A DNA stretch of 64,000 nucleotides from an uncultured Myxococcales bacterium (GTDB lineage Bacteria; Myxococcota_A; UBA9042; CAIXZC01), in the NCBI GenBank assembly GCA_903895725.1, contig CAITUV010000086.1, forward strand, positions 31,161-95,160, read 5' to 3'. Made by a program: the position numbers and the translations under genes. Below are positions 41,841 to 52,300 of this stretch, one piece after another. How positions within the stretch are numbered: the stretch's first letter is position 1; each line of letters begins with the position of its first letter. The notes beneath the pieces are model-generated. The model did not search any database and was not told where the DNA came from. It was given only the letters and a program-made list of their open reading frames with translations.

Positions 41841-43918
41841 CAGCGTCCCTCCCCGGCCGTCTCCCCGACCCTTCCACACAGGGCCAGGTACCAGTCGGCC
41901 CTGGCCGAGGCGGCCGAGCTCTCCGGAACCAACTCTACAGCGGCCTGAAGATCCCCCTGCGCGATGCCCGCTGCCAACTCGACGAACAGCGACTGGCGGA
42001 GCGCCGGGTCCACCACGGAGGCCGCCAGGCGGACCCGGAATCCCACGGGAAACCGGAGCCCCTGCCGAACCGCCTGCGCCAGCAGATCGTCTCTCCTCCA
42101 CGTGTCCGCCAAGGATAGGAGCTTTCCTTCGAGAGCATCGAGGGAGGTCGCCGCCGGACTTGCCTCCGCTGCGACCAGCACGATTGCCGCCTTCTCCGCC
42201 ATGTACCGGTCCTGCAGCAGGGCCGCGATCTGCGACGCCCGGTCCAGGTTCCGGGACGCGATGAGGTCATCGAACAGCGCCAGCCGGATCCGATCTCGGG
42301 AGTAAGGGTCATCGAGCGCCTCGATGACTTGAAGCGCATCCTCCACCGACGTGGCGGCAAGCTGGCGCGTCAGGCACGATACTGCCTCCAGGTGTGCATC
42401 GGGATCGGCCGATGCACCGGAGGCTGCCAGCTTCTCTACCGAGGCTTGGGCATCCGCGTCGAGGCCGGTGCAGATGAGGCAGACCTTGTACCAGGAGCGC
42501 TCTCGAAGCTCCTCACGCTTCTCCGAGATCACGCGGCGAACGTCACGAGGCACCTGCCGGCAACAACGTTCAAGCACAGCCTCCTCGTCCTGCGGCAACA
42601 GGCGGATTCCTGCCTCGGACAGGGCCTCCGGGAAACGGGTCGGATCATCCCGGCAGAGCGCCCCGAACAACGCCAGCACGGCCGGCCGCACGCGGGACGG
42701 CGGGAGGTTGTTCTGGACCAGGTGAAGCGCCATGGCCGGCCGGGACGAGAAGACTGCGGTCGCAACCGTCTCGGCAGCGACGGCCCGGTAGTGGGCATCG
42801 CCGATGCGCATCACGAGGGCCAATGCCTTGTCGGGCGTCGCCGCTGCCAGGGCTCCCGACGAGGCCGCATAGACTTCGTCCCGGTCCAGGGGGAGCGCCA
42901 GCCCCTCCGCCAGCGCCAATGCGGCTTCCGGAAGGCGCCCCGCCAACTGGAGCGCCACGTCCAGCAGGGCCCATCGCTTCACCAGGCGGGACTCGATGCC
43001 CTTCTCGACGGACTTTGCCTCGGGGGGGGCCCCCTGAGCCGCGGCAACGGCCCGAACGCGGGCCATGGCGAAATCGTTGAGCAGCGGCTCGACGATCCGG
43101 TCCAGTGCCGACTCGATTGAACCGGGATCCCGGCGGTAGAGCGCCGGAAGCAGGGCGATGAGCTGCTCTTCTCTCACGATACGCGACTCGATCGTCTGGA
43201 CGATGGCCACCGCCCCTGCGACATCGAGGATCGCCTGGTTCTCGGCAATCGCCACGATCAACGTTTCGCGACGATCCTGGGGAAAGCCCCGGATGGCCCG
43301 CAACGCGGCCGCCGTATCCTGCCCGGCCAGCGCCAGCACCGAGCCGCGGACGGCCTCCATGTCCGGGCAGGAACCGCCGTAGGCCGTGATCTTCCCGGCC
43401 GCAACTGCAGGAGAGTACCTGGACTCGATGCGGGCAATGCCGAGCTCCAGCCTGCATCGCCCGTCGGGTGCGCTCACTTCGGCAGTCGCCTTCTGCGCCA
43501 GGCCGAGCAGCCGGTCCACTTCGGGCGAACGGGGGTGCGGGGCCGCAGCAGGAGGAAGCCCCGGCGGCACGGAAGCGCTGCCGGTACCTGCGGCTCCAGC
43601 AATCGGCTTGTCTGCGGGGGCTCCCGGCTGCACCGCAGAGTTGCCGGCGGAAGCATCCGTCCCTCCGGTTGCCCCGTTCCCGCCGTCGGTTTGGGGCCCT
43701 ACCGTCTGTCCGGACCCGGTGGCCTCCGCCCCCTCCAGGCTTCCCGGAGCCCCGGCCGCTCCCTCCTGTGCCGCCTGCGTGCCGTCGGAAGTTTGGGCCG
43801 TGACTCCCTGCCCCAGCCGCCTGGGGGACTGAACGTCCGGGACCGGGCTCTCGGCCGGCGTTCGGCTGCACGAGAGGCCGATGAGTATCAGCGGCACGAG
43901 GAGAATCTGGAAGCGCAT
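41840..43918 (-). CDS. Alpha-helical solenoid lipoprotein
   Basis: A 692-residue lipoprotein (lipobox IGLSC, Cys17) with an Ala/Gly/Pro linker up to about residue 130. The rest is all-helical with repeats of about 35-40 residues in which Ala-rich helices alternate (ALRAIRGFPQDRRETLIVAIA, RRDPGSIESALDRIVE), like HEAT/TPR solenoids. No catalytic motif. The family is unknown. It forms part of a minus-strand run of PEGA protein, kelch lipoprotein, this gene and prmC, with small gaps. It might serve as a scaffold in the periplasm. Confidence 0.8.
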   Translation of the reverse strand: MRFQILLVPLILIGLSCSRTPAESPVPDVQSPRRLGQGVTAQTSDGTQAAQEGAAGAPGSLEGAEATGSGQTVGPQTDGGNGATGGTDASAGNSAVQPGAPADKPIAGAAGTGSASVPPGLPPAAAPHPRSPEVDRLLGLAQKATAEVSAPDGRCRLELGIARIESRYSPAVAAGKITAYGGSCPDMEAVRGSVLALAGQDTAAALRAIRGFPQDRRETLIVAIAENQAILDVAGAVAIVQTIESRIVREEQLIALLPALYRRDPGSIESALDRIVEPLLNDFAMARVRAVAAAQGAPPEAKSVEKGIESRLVKRWALLDVALQLAGRLPEAALALAEGLALPLDRDEVYAASSGALAAATPDKALALVMRIGDAHYRAVAAETVATAVFSSRPAMALHLVQNNLPPSRVRPAVLALFGALCRDDPTRFPEALSEAGIRLLPQDEEAVLERCCRQVPRDVRRVISEKREELRERSWYKVCLICTGLDADAQASVEKLAASGASADPDAHLEAVSCLTRQLAATSVEDALQVIEALDDPYSRDRIRLALFDDLIASRNLDRASQIAALLQDRYMAEKAAIVLVAAEASPAATSLDALEGKLLSLADTWRRDDLLAQAVRQGLRFPVGFRVRLAASVVDPALRQSLFVELAAGIAQGDLQAAVELVPESSAASARADWYLALCGRVGETAGEGR

Positions 43919-43958
43919 GGGGAAACGATGGGCGGCGGAGGATGGATTCACACGCGGC

Positions 43959-45626
43959 CTACTGTGGGTTGAAGGCCTCGGTCTCCTCGACCATCGTCGG
44001 CGTCGTGGGAAGACCCTTGAGGCCCCCGAAGAAGAGCACCTTCCCATCCGCCGTGGGGATGGCCCCGTGATCCCAGCGGGGGTACAGCATCGGAATGGGG
44101 AAGGCGTCTCCCGGGCCGATGTCGACCACGGTCTCCCCCTTGTCGTTCAGGTACTCGAACACGATCTCCACCGTGTCCGCCACCTGGAGGGTCGAGTCCT
44201 TCTTGGTCAGACCGCCCGCCAGGAGCACGACGTTGCCCGGGAGAGACGTAGCTGAAAGCCCACCCCGGGCCTTTTTCAGCAGGAACGTGCCGGCCTCACC
44301 GGACCACTTCTCCTGCACGGTGTGCCACACGCAGATGTCCTTGGTGGGGGACTGGTGCTTCGGGTCGGAGAAGCCGCCGGCGACATAGAGGAAGTGGCGC
44401 TTGGGCACAAAGGCCGCAGCGTGCAGCGTCTTCTTGGCCGGTGCCGGACTCTGTTCGCCCTGGTTGGAGCAGAGAGGAATCGGCTCCGGGTCGAACATCT
44501 GGGCCGCGACGTCGAAGATTTCCATGTTGTCCCGGACGGTAGTGGAGCCGGGCTCGCCACCCCCTTCGCCACCCGCGAGGATGACCACTTCACGGGCCGA
44601 GGGGTCGAGCTTGTTGGAAATGTGCGTGGCCGTGTGCCGCCAACGGGACTGTGCGAGCTTGTCCGTGGCCAGCACGCCGTCGGGAGTCCAGACTTCCCAC
44701 GTCCCCTCGCCCGTTCCGTAGCCGCCGGCCAGCAGCACGAAGCCGCTGCCCGCCGACGAGATGAGCGTCGCCGTGTGGTACGCCCGCGTGTCGGTCATGG
44801 GCGGACCGGCCACGAAGCCCGGGCCGATCGGATCATAGATGTCCACCGTGTTGCTCGGCTCCCCGTTCTTCGTGATACCGCCGAAAATGGCGATCTCGCC
44901 GGACGGAAGCTCCACCGCCGACGCAAAGGCCCGCTTCTCCGTCATCAGGACCAGGCCGGCCGGCGACTCGACCAGCGAGAAGGTTCCGTCCGCCGGGTTG
45001 TACAGCTCACACGTCGCAAGCGCCTGCTCGACGCACTTGGGCGAGGCCCAGTCTTCACACGGCGACTTGATGTTCTTCACGCCGCCGCACATCAGGACGT
45101 TGCCGTCAAACAGCTCGACTGCCGTAGCCCCGTAACGGGCCGTGGTCGTGGTGGTGACCTGGCCGGGGCCTCCTGCGGCCAGATCGCCGGGCGAGTAAGT
45201 GGGCCCGAAGCTGCTGACCGGCAGCATGAAGATGCCCACAGTTTCCTCTCCCTCCCCCTTGTCATGCTGGATGGGGGCGGACTGCCCTCGAGACAGCACG
45301 TTCATCGGAGCGCCGGTGACGTCCTGGTCCAGGCACTCGGCCACCAGGACGATCTCCTCGCTCAGCGGCAACCGGGGCATCTCGGCATAGCCCCCCTGGA
45401 ACGGAGACACCTGGCAGTCCTTGAGCTTTGTCTCGCCGACTACCTTGTAGCAGAGCTTGACGAACGAACAGTTGGCGAACGGGTCCTGGTCCTCGTACTG
45501 GCCCGGAGGCGGCCCGTAGAGCAGGACGTTGAGCCCCAACTTCGTTTCCCCCTCGTCGCACCCGCTCAGCCCCAGGAGTGCCAAGGTAATCCATGCCGCC
45601 CGACAGCTTGCGAACCCACCACGCAT
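43959..45626 (-). CDS. Kelch-repeat lipoprotein
   Basis: A 555-residue lipoprotein (lipobox GLSGC, Cys23). Seven kelch-type blades can be counted, each with an aromatic/hydrophobic pair then a Gly pair, for example TAVELFDGNVLMCGG, SAVELPSGEIAIFGG, HTATLISS...VLLAGGYG, HTATHISN...VILAGGEG, AAAFVPKRHFLYVAGG, SATSLPGNVVLLAGG and WDHGAIPTADGKVLFFGG. Seven blades would close a beta-propeller. The N-terminal 120 residues before the propeller are of unknown type. Kelch propellers bind ligands or have galactose-oxidase-like activity, but no copper-ligand set was identified. Confidence 0.88.
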   Translation of the reverse strand: MRGGFASCRAAWITLALLGLSGCDEGETKLGLNVLLYGPPPGQYEDQDPFANCSFVKLCYKVVGETKLKDCQVSPFQGGYAEMPRLPLSEEIVLVAECLDQDVTGAPMNVLSRGQSAPIQHDKGEGEETVGIFMLPVSSFGPTYSPGDLAAGGPGQVTTTTTARYGATAVELFDGNVLMCGGVKNIKSPCEDWASPKCVEQALATCELYNPADGTFSLVESPAGLVLMTEKRAFASAVELPSGEIAIFGGITKNGEPSNTVDIYDPIGPGFVAGPPMTDTRAYHTATLISSAGSGFVLLAGGYGTGEGTWEVWTPDGVLATDKLAQSRWRHTATHISNKLDPSAREVVILAGGEGGGEPGSTTVRDNMEIFDVAAQMFDPEPIPLCSNQGEQSPAPAKKTLHAAAFVPKRHFLYVAGGFSDPKHQSPTKDICVWHTVQEKWSGEAGTFLLKKARGGLSATSLPGNVVLLAGGLTKKDSTLQVADTVEIVFEYLNDKGETVVDIGPGDAFPIPMLYPRWDHGAIPTADGKVLFFGGLKGLPTTPTMVEETEAFNPQ

Positions 45627-45653
45627 TTCACGACCTCGATGTTATCGTATGGT

Positions 45654-47336
45654 CTAGCGCATCGCGTCCCAGTAGACGTTAGCGGAGTAGCCGGAGCTTC
45701 CGCCGCCGGAACCGAGCTGATCATACAGAAGGTAGCTGCCTCCGCCCAGCAGGCCTGCGCCCACTGCGATGCCGGTCCAGAACCACCACTTGGTGACGAT
45801 GCCCCCCTTCTTGTCCTTCTTCTTCTCGCCCCAGTCCTCGCTGCCGACCGTGGGGCCGATGATGGGGTTGCCGGTGTCACCGGGTTCCTCGTTGCCGCCC
45901 GCGCCGCTGCCGTCCGCAAAGATCGAAGACAGGTCACCCAGGTCCTCGTTGGCGGGCTGGGTCCGGGACTTGAGCTCCGGCTGCTCCTCCACGTCGTTGG
46001 AGGTGACGCGGACCGGCTGCTTCTCGACGGGCTTGACGACCTCGACGGGCTTGGCGACCTCGACGGGCTTGGCCGCTTCTGCTGCGGCCTTGGCCTTGGC
46101 CTGCTGCGACGCGACGTAGACTTCGGGCGTCCCGCGGACCACCTTGTTCTTCGGGTACTTGTCGAGAGCGGAGGCCAGGTTGGCCTCGAGGAACAGCAGG
46201 TTGACCTGGAGGTTGGTCAGGTTCTGGTCGAATGCGACCGGCTCAACTTCAGCCAGTGCGCTCCACTCGGACTTGAAGAGGAACAAGGTCAGCTTGGTCC
46301 CCTTCGGCTCGGCCGACACGAACCCGAACAGCAGGTACGGAACCTGGGCCTGGTCCGCGAACTGCTTGGCGACCTTGGAGAACTCCATCCCGTAGTCGCC
46401 GGTCAGGGCGAACTCGTAGGTCTTGAACGCCAGCCCTTCCCAGTCCCCCTTGACCTCGACCTTCTCTTCCTGAACGACCTGGAGCGCGGCCACGACCTTC
46501 TCGGTCCGCCCCGGCTCGGGGACTGAAACCTTCTGGGCCCAGATCGTGTAGCCGTCCCGAACCACCTGGACGTAGTGCTTTCCACGGTACAGGCCGTCGA
46601 TGTCCAGGCCGTTCTTGCCGGCTTCGATGGCGCCCTTCAGCAGGCCGTCCACGAACACCTTGGAGCCTTCGGCAGGGTTGGCCTCGACCCGGACCATACC
46701 CCCCTTGCGGCCGTCAAGCAGCCCCTTGAGTTTCTCCAGCGAATCCACGAACTCCTTGGGGTAGCGCTTCCGGTCCACGGCCAGCGTGGGCCGCCACACC
46801 AGCACTTCCTTGAGCAGCTCCTCCCCGTTGTCCGGGTAGCCGGCCAGGAAGAACGCAATGGAGAGTTGGAGCGTGGCATCGACGAGCTTGTCGTAGTCCC
46901 GGAGCTCCAGGTAGTTCTGCTCATAGAGGTCCCGGGCGTTCGACAGGGTCTCAGCCGCCTTCTCGTAGCTCTTCTTCTCCAGGAGGTCCTTGCCGGTCCA
47001 CAGCAGGTTGTCTGCCTTCTCGAGCCACGGGGCGATGACCGTCGTGCTCTTGCGCATCGCCTCCTTGGCCTTGGCGGCCTCGGCGGTCTTGAGCTCCTCG
47101 TCCGTGACCAGCTCAAGCTTGGTGCTCATCTTGAACAGCGTCACGAAGTACTGCTCGACCTTGTTGAACACGACCTCGGAGACCCCCTCCCCGCGAACGA
47201 ACGGGTAGAGATACACCTTTGGTTTGCCCTGGGGGGCGGGTTGCGCCAATGCCGTTGCTGCCAGCAACCCGGTCAGAACTCCGGCAATCACTCCTGCGAA
47301 CCGCCCGGCCTTTCCTTTCGTTCTCATCGAGCTCAT
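45654..47336 (-). CDS. PEGA-domain protein with C-terminal membrane helix
   Basis: A 560-residue exported protein. The start at 47336 has AAGGAGG seven bases upstream and yields a signal peptide with ALAQ cleavage. A helical region (95-220) may be TPR-like. A PEGA domain lies at about 225-290 (VRVEANPAEGSKVFVDGLLKG, PGRTEKVVAAL). The stretch with KPVEVAKPVEVVKPVEK is a short repeat. One membrane helix (WWFWTGIAVGAGLLGGGSYLL) lies near the C-terminus, so the protein is anchored in the inner membrane with most of the chain outside. First gene of the four-gene minus-strand run; 27 bp separate it from the kelch gene. Confidence 0.85.
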   Translation of the reverse strand: MSSMRTKGKAGRFAGVIAGVLTGLLAATALAQPAPQGKPKVYLYPFVRGEGVSEVVFNKVEQYFVTLFKMSTKLELVTDEELKTAEAAKAKEAMRKSTTVIAPWLEKADNLLWTGKDLLEKKSYEKAAETLSNARDLYEQNYLELRDYDKLVDATLQLSIAFFLAGYPDNGEELLKEVLVWRPTLAVDRKRYPKEFVDSLEKLKGLLDGRKGGMVRVEANPAEGSKVFVDGLLKGAIEAGKNGLDIDGLYRGKHYVQVVRDGYTIWAQKVSVPEPGRTEKVVAALQVVQEEKVEVKGDWEGLAFKTYEFALTGDYGMEFSKVAKQFADQAQVPYLLFGFVSAEPKGTKLTLFLFKSEWSALAEVEPVAFDQNLTNLQVNLLFLEANLASALDKYPKNKVVRGTPEVYVASQQAKAKAAAEAAKPVEVAKPVEVVKPVEKQPVRVTSNDVEEQPELKSRTQPANEDLGDLSSIFADGSGAGGNEEPGDTGNPIIGPTVGSEDWGEKKKDKKGGIVTKWWFWTGIAVGAGLLGGGSYLLYDQLGSGGGSSGYSANVYWDAMR

Positions 47337-47423
47337 AGCGTGTCCTCCTTGCGCCGAAAGAAATGGACCGCGCACCCGACCTATGGTAACCATGTTCCCT
47401 ACCAGAAGCGAGGGCGCGCGTCA

Positions 47424-48485
47424 ATGACTTCTTTGGGTACGATGGAGGGGGAAAAAAGGTCGGAGAAAACCTCCTCTTGGAAGGAGCCGACGCTGCTGGC
47501 AGCGGGAGCATCCGGGGCCATCGCCCTGTTCTCCTGGCTCCCCCTGGCGCTCCCCTTCCTGGAGCCCTACTCCGCTGCCCTGATCGCCGCCGCATTCATC
47601 TACCTCCCCGCTCTCGTGATCTGGCGCCAGGGCGGCCATCTGGGCCAGATCGGCCTCGTCTGGCCCGATTGGCTGACGCTGCGCGTTACCGGCATCGTTG
47701 CCCTCGTCGTGTTCCCCCTGTTTGCCGCCGGCTTCTTCGTCTGGCACCGGATCGTCTTCGATCGCTCGGCCTGTATGTCCGCCGATCGGCTGCCCGCATG
47801 GCCCGAGGAGCTCTACCCGTCCCCCTATTCCCCCGATCGCTCCGGCCTGATCCTGGTCAAGGATGATCAGGAAGATCTGATCCTCAAGCAGACCACCGAC
47901 GACGAGATCGTCGTCTCGGCCCGCTGGGAGCCTGCCGGGAAGCACGCCTGGCACGAGCGGGTCGACGGTCGCCGCAAAGGGCTGTCCGGCGGAACCCTGG
48001 CCGAGCGGCTCGCGCCCGGTGAGTCGATCCGGTTCGGACTTCCGCCTGGTGCCGGCAAAGTCGAGATCGCTTCCGCCGGCAAGGTCGATTCCGTCTGGTA
48101 CGGCAACCGTGAGCTGCGCGAGCTTCCCGTGACCGAAAGCCGGGGGATCGGCTGGATCTTCACCTTCCTCCTGGTCCAGGTGCTGCTCGTGGCATTGCCC
48201 GAGGAGCTCTTCTACCGCGGTTACCTCCAGACGCGGCTCCAGCAGCTCCTGGGCCGTCGTTTCGTCCTGTTCGGGGGGGACGTGGGCCCCGCTGTCCTCA
48301 TCGCGTCGGCCGTGTTCGCCGTGGGGCACGTGCTCTCCATCCCCTCCCCCGCACGCCTGGCCGTGTTCTTCCCGTCCATCCTGTTCGGCTGGCTCAAGGA
48401 CCGCACCGGAGGCCTGTCCGGGCCCATTGCGCTCCACGTCCTGTCCAACCTCCTTCTGGCCGTCCTGACCCGGTTCCTCTGCTGA
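47424..48485 (+). CDS. CPBP family glutamic-type intramembrane protease
   Basis: A 353-residue membrane protein with the CPBP signature: PEELFYRGYLQTRL (EExxxR), FAVGHVL (FxxxH) and HVLSNLLL (HxxxN/B) in three successive helices. A soluble insertion of about 140 residues (115-250) sits between the N-terminal helices and the catalytic helices. This architecture is reminiscent of the MrtC-type proteases proposed as myxobacterial sorting enzymes, although I see no MYXO-CTERM-like substrate here. The ATG at 47424 lacks a clear ribosome site; 47442 is an alternative. Confidence 0.85.
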   Translation: MTSLGTMEGEKRSEKTSSWKEPTLLAAGASGAIALFSWLPLALPFLEPYSAALIAAAFIYLPALVIWRQGGHLGQIGLVWPDWLTLRVTGIVALVVFPLFAAGFFVWHRIVFDRSACMSADRLPAWPEELYPSPYSPDRSGLILVKDDQEDLILKQTTDDEIVVSARWEPAGKHAWHERVDGRRKGLSGGTLAERLAPGESIRFGLPPGAGKVEIASAGKVDSVWYGNRELRELPVTESRGIGWIFTFLLVQVLLVALPEELFYRGYLQTRLQQLLGRRFVLFGGDVGPAVLIASAVFAVGHVLSIPSPARLAVFFPSILFGWLKDRTGGLSGPIALHVLSNLLLAVLTRFLC

Positions 48486-48498
48486 CTCGAAAATCTTG

Positions 48499-48527
48499 TT
48501 GACAGCCGAAAGGGTTCTCTCCATAAT
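48499..48527 (+). promoter_or_regulatory. Promoter for rpsU
   Basis: TTGACA, 17 bases, CATAAT, 36 bases ahead of the ATG. Perfect -35, optimal spacing, five of six -10 bases. Confidence 0.7.
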
Positions 48528-48563
48528 GCGTCGGCTGCATTGCTGAAAGGAAGGTGATTGCGG

Positions 48564-48803
48564 ATGAAGTTGAGAGAAGGACACGAGCACCGCCCGATCG
48601 AGGTACACGTCGACAACGAGAACGTGGACCGCGCCCTTAGAGCCCTGAAGCGCAAGATGGCCAACGAGGGCGTCTACAAGGAGCTCAAGAAGCGGAAGTT
48701 CTACCTCAAGCCGTGCGAGCAGAAGAAGCGCAAGCAGCGGGAAGCGGAGCGCCGCCGACGCAAGGCGATGCGCAGCCGTGGCCGCAAGGGCAACGGCCGG
48801 TAG
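48564..48803 (+). CDS. rpsU: 30S ribosomal protein S21
   Basis: A 79-residue basic protein with the S21 features: VHVDNENVDRALRALKRKMA near the N-terminus, the helical basic segment YKELKKRKFYLKPCEQKKRK and an Arg/Lys tail. The ATG at 48564 has AAGGAAGGTG seven bases upstream; a TTG two codons earlier is unlikely. S21 helps initiation by base-pairing context in the 30S subunit. The gene stands alone, not in the usual rpsU-dnaG-rpoD order. Confidence 0.97.
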   Translation: MKLREGHEHRPIEVHVDNENVDRALRALKRKMANEGVYKELKKRKFYLKPCEQKKRKQREAERRRRKAMRSRGRKGNGR

Positions 48804-48892
48804 GCTTTCGACCCGCCGCATTTCTACCGCCTTTCACGATCTCCCACGTTGTGGCTGTTGCTGCCCATCGCCTGTCCTGACGGGGTGTGGCA

Positions 48893-49297
48893 ATGTCCGA
48901 ACCGAGACGATCATCCCGTCACTGGCTCCTGGCTTCCCTGGGCTGGGCCGTGGTGATCCTGGCCGCCACGTCGATCCCGAACCCCGAGTCCCCGCTCCCC
49001 CCACCTCCCGGTGCCGACAAGGTGGCTCACGTGCTGATGTACCTGCCTCTGGCCTTCCTCGCCAGCCGGTGGCGCGGAGCCATCGCCCGGGAGGCGGCCC
49101 CACGAACCGGAGGCCCGGCGATCGTCGTTCCGCTCCAGGAGATCGTCGTGCTGGGGGCCGGCCTCCTGCTCTTTGCCGCAGTCGACGAGCTCCACCAGCA
49201 CTTCATCCCGGGCCGTTCATGCGACCTGCTCGACTGGGTAGCCGATGCTTCCGCCATCCTTCTCGGAGTTCCCGCCGGCCTGTGGAAGAGGCGCTAG
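48893..49297 (+). CDS. VanZ-like membrane protein
   Basis: A 134-residue membrane protein with three to four helices. The DKVAHVLMYLPLAFLAS segment and the DELHQHFIPGRSCDLLDW stretch followed by an Ala-rich helix with a Gly ending are the VanZ family signature. VanZ proteins are membrane proteins of mostly unknown function; the vancomycin-cluster member gives low-level teicoplanin resistance. No van genes lie nearby, so resistance should not be assumed. The ATG at 48893 is preferred to a GTG two codons earlier. Confidence 0.9.
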   Translation: MSEPRRSSRHWLLASLGWAVVILAATSIPNPESPLPPPPGADKVAHVLMYLPLAFLASRWRGAIAREAAPRTGGPAIVVPLQEIVVLGAGLLLFAAVDELHQHFIPGRSCDLLDWVADASAILLGVPAGLWKRR

Positions 49298-49318
49298 CCG
49301 CCCCCACCGCAAAACACA

Positions 49319-49347
49319 TGGCATCCGCCTCTCCCCCTTGATATACT
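49319..49347 (+). promoter_or_regulatory. Candidate promoter for the Gly-rich fibre protein
   Basis: TGGCAT, 17 bases, TATACT, 31 bases ahead of the ATG at 49379. Good -10, partial -35. Confidence 0.45.
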
Positions 49348-49378
49348 CCCCAATCGTCTGATTCTCGGGAGGATGTCC

Positions 49379-52300
49379 ATGACAAGGCTTGCCGTCGCAA
49401 CGTTCGCTATGCTGGCGTTCCTGGGAGTTTCCGGAGCGGTCCGGGCCGAAGTGCCCTACACGCTCTCCTACCAGGGGTTCCTGACCGATGCCGTCGGGAA
49501 CCCGGTCACCGGCGAGTGGACGATCACGTTCTCGTTCTACCACGTCAAGACCGGCGGCGAGCCCTTCCACCAGGAGACGGTGGATGTGGTCACCCAGCTC
49601 GGGCTCTTCTCGGTTCTGCTCGGGGAGGACGAGGGCAATGCCGTCGATCTGGCTGAGTTTGCCGGTGGCGAGGTCTACCTGGAGCTCTCGATCGAGACCG
49701 ACGTGGGGCCTGTCGTGCTCAAGCCGAGGCAGCCGATCGTGAGCAATCCGTTCGCATTCCACGCCTCCGCCGCAGCTCTGGCCGAGGATGCCGGAAAGCT
49801 GGGCGGAAAGGAGCCCTCGGCCTTCGTGACGGTCGAGAATGCCGCTGAAGTCTGCGTGACCCCCGACACGCTGGCCGGGCTGGTGGAAGCACTCGGGTTC
49901 GTCCCCGGTCCCCATTACACCGATGCGGACGTGGCGGCCTACCTCCAGGAAAGCGGGTTTGGTGCCTGCCAGTGCTATGGCGACGACCAGGTGGCCGCGT
50001 ATCTCCTGGCCTCCGGCTATGTCCCGGGACCGCATTTCTCCGGCGACTACGCGGATCTGGCAGGAGCACCGGACCTCAACGCCTATGTCAAGCTGGCCGA
50101 TCTGGAGGGTACCCTTGCCGCGTTCGGCGTGCTGCTGGCAGACGGCAGCGTGCCGGTCTCCGGAAACCTCAACTTCATGGGCAAGCAGGCGGTCAACCTC
50201 GTCGTGCACAACGCCAAGGGTGCACCGGCCAACCCCGCTGCCGGGCAGCTCTGGTGGGAGACCGGCGCCAAGCAGCTCAAGGTCTATGACGGGACCCAGT
50301 GGGTGCAGGCCGGTGGCGGCAACGCCATGGATCTCACCTGCCCGGGCTGCGTCGACGCCTCCGACGTCAGCTTCCCGTTTGCGGCCGGCTCGGACAAGGG
50401 CGGTGCCGCACTGTCGGCCCTCGACCTGACCTGCGCCGGGTGCGTCGGCGCCGAGGAAGTCGGCTTCGCCTGGGCCAAGGGAGTGCTCCCCGGCGGCGAT
50501 GCGGAGCATGCCCTCACCGCGGATTCGGCCACCAACGCTCTGACCGCGAACCAGGCCGCCAACGTGACCTGCGCCTCCTGCGTCCAGGTCGGCGAGATCG
50601 ACCCGGCTGCCCTGGCCGGCAAGTACGTCTCCTACGATCCCACCCAGTCGCAGCTCGGCGTCACCACGGTCCAGAAGGCCATCGACAAGCTGGCATCGGG
50701 CGGAGCCGTCAGCTTCCAGGAAGGCAACGGCACGATCGTCCCGTACGTGGAGCAGTGGGGCTTGCCCGCCTACGGCGAGGCCACAACCTACGTGCACATG
50801 ATGAACCCGTCCCAGCCCAAGGTGCTGATGCACCTGTACGCGGGGGAGAGCAGCGGCTTTGCCACGAGCAACAACCTGGTCGTGGCCTACCAGTTCGCCC
50901 CCAACCAGTACAGTGCGGACGTCACCGGGAATGCGGGGGAGACCGCGCTCCAGGTGGGCAATCCGTCGATCTTCAACTCTGGCTCCCATGTGCTGATCCA
51001 CCAGACGGTGGGGACTGGGGGGAACGGGACCGGGGCCGGCTCCTACGAGCTGAACCAGGTCGTGTCGGTCCAGGGGAGCACGCTGCAGCTCGTCAAGCCG
51101 CTCAAGAACACCTACAAGTCCTGCGGGGATACCTGCGGCCGTGCCCAGGCCGTCGTGGCCGCGTCTTACAACCAGCTCGAGATCGTCAACGGAGGGACGC
51201 TCAAGCCCGCCCAGGACCTGGACGGCAGCGGGAAGATGGGCGGCATTGTCTACATCCGGGCCCAGAAGATCGTCGTGAAGAACGGCGGCAAGATCATCGC
51301 CGACGGGGCGGGGTTCTACGGCGGCGATCTGGCCGGCCCGTGTGAGTGGTGGAGCTGTGGCGTTCCGGGCGATTCCCAGTGCAACACCGCCACCGGCAAT
51401 GCCAGCACATCGGCTAACTGCACCGGTGGCGGCGGCTCCCGGGTCAACGTCTGCGCCTGGCAGGGGGGAAGCTACTGCAACAACGCCAACACCGGCGGCG
51501 GTGGCGGTGGAAACAAGACCGCGGGAGACGCCGGAAGCGCAGGCTGGAACAGCTGGACCGGCGGTGGTGCCGGCGGTTCCGCACTGGCCGACGGCGACAC
51601 GAAGCTCCACTTCGGCGGCGGCGGTGGCGGCGGTGGCGATTACTGGTGCGAGAACGGCCGCGGCGGCGACGGCGGCGGCATCATCGTGCTCGGTGCCACG
51701 ACGATCATCATCGAGAAGGGGGCCGTGGTCAGCGCCAACGGTCTTTATGGCTCCCCCCAGACCCTGTGCGGCGGCGGCAACAACTACCCGGTCACTGGAA
51801 GCGGTGCCGGCGGCACCATCGCCATGTTCGCGGACCAGTTCGTCGTCGACGGCACGGTCACCGCGACCGGCGGCCCCAAGCATGACGGCAAGAACGGAAC
51901 CTTCGGCGGCAAGGGCGGCGACGGGTGGACCCTTCAGAAGGCAACCATGCCCGGCGTCGTCAACGAGAGCTTCGCCAAGGGCGTGGAGATCTGGGTCGAC
52001 GGCGCCAACGTGACCCCCACGGTGGGAGACCCCAACGGCAAGGGGACCCCCTCCTGGGACTCCGTGAACAAGAAGTGGGGGGCCGACGGTCTTGCCGCCT
52101 GGAGCACCGGTCCGCTCAACCTGACCTCGGTCGTGCCCTGGACGTTGGGGGAGCACACCATCAAGTTCAAGGAGACCGGCGGTGCCGGCGGCGACATCAA
52201 GATGTTCATGTACGTGATTTATCCCTTCACCAAGTCGGTTCCGCCCATCAACGACACGTGCGACCAGCCCGTCATGCTCGACCTCAAGGCCGGGTCGGCC

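Noticed and set aside
48893..49297. Teicoplanin or vancomycin resistance determinant
   Set aside because: VanZ-like proteins are widespread and no vanHAX-type genes occur in the window.
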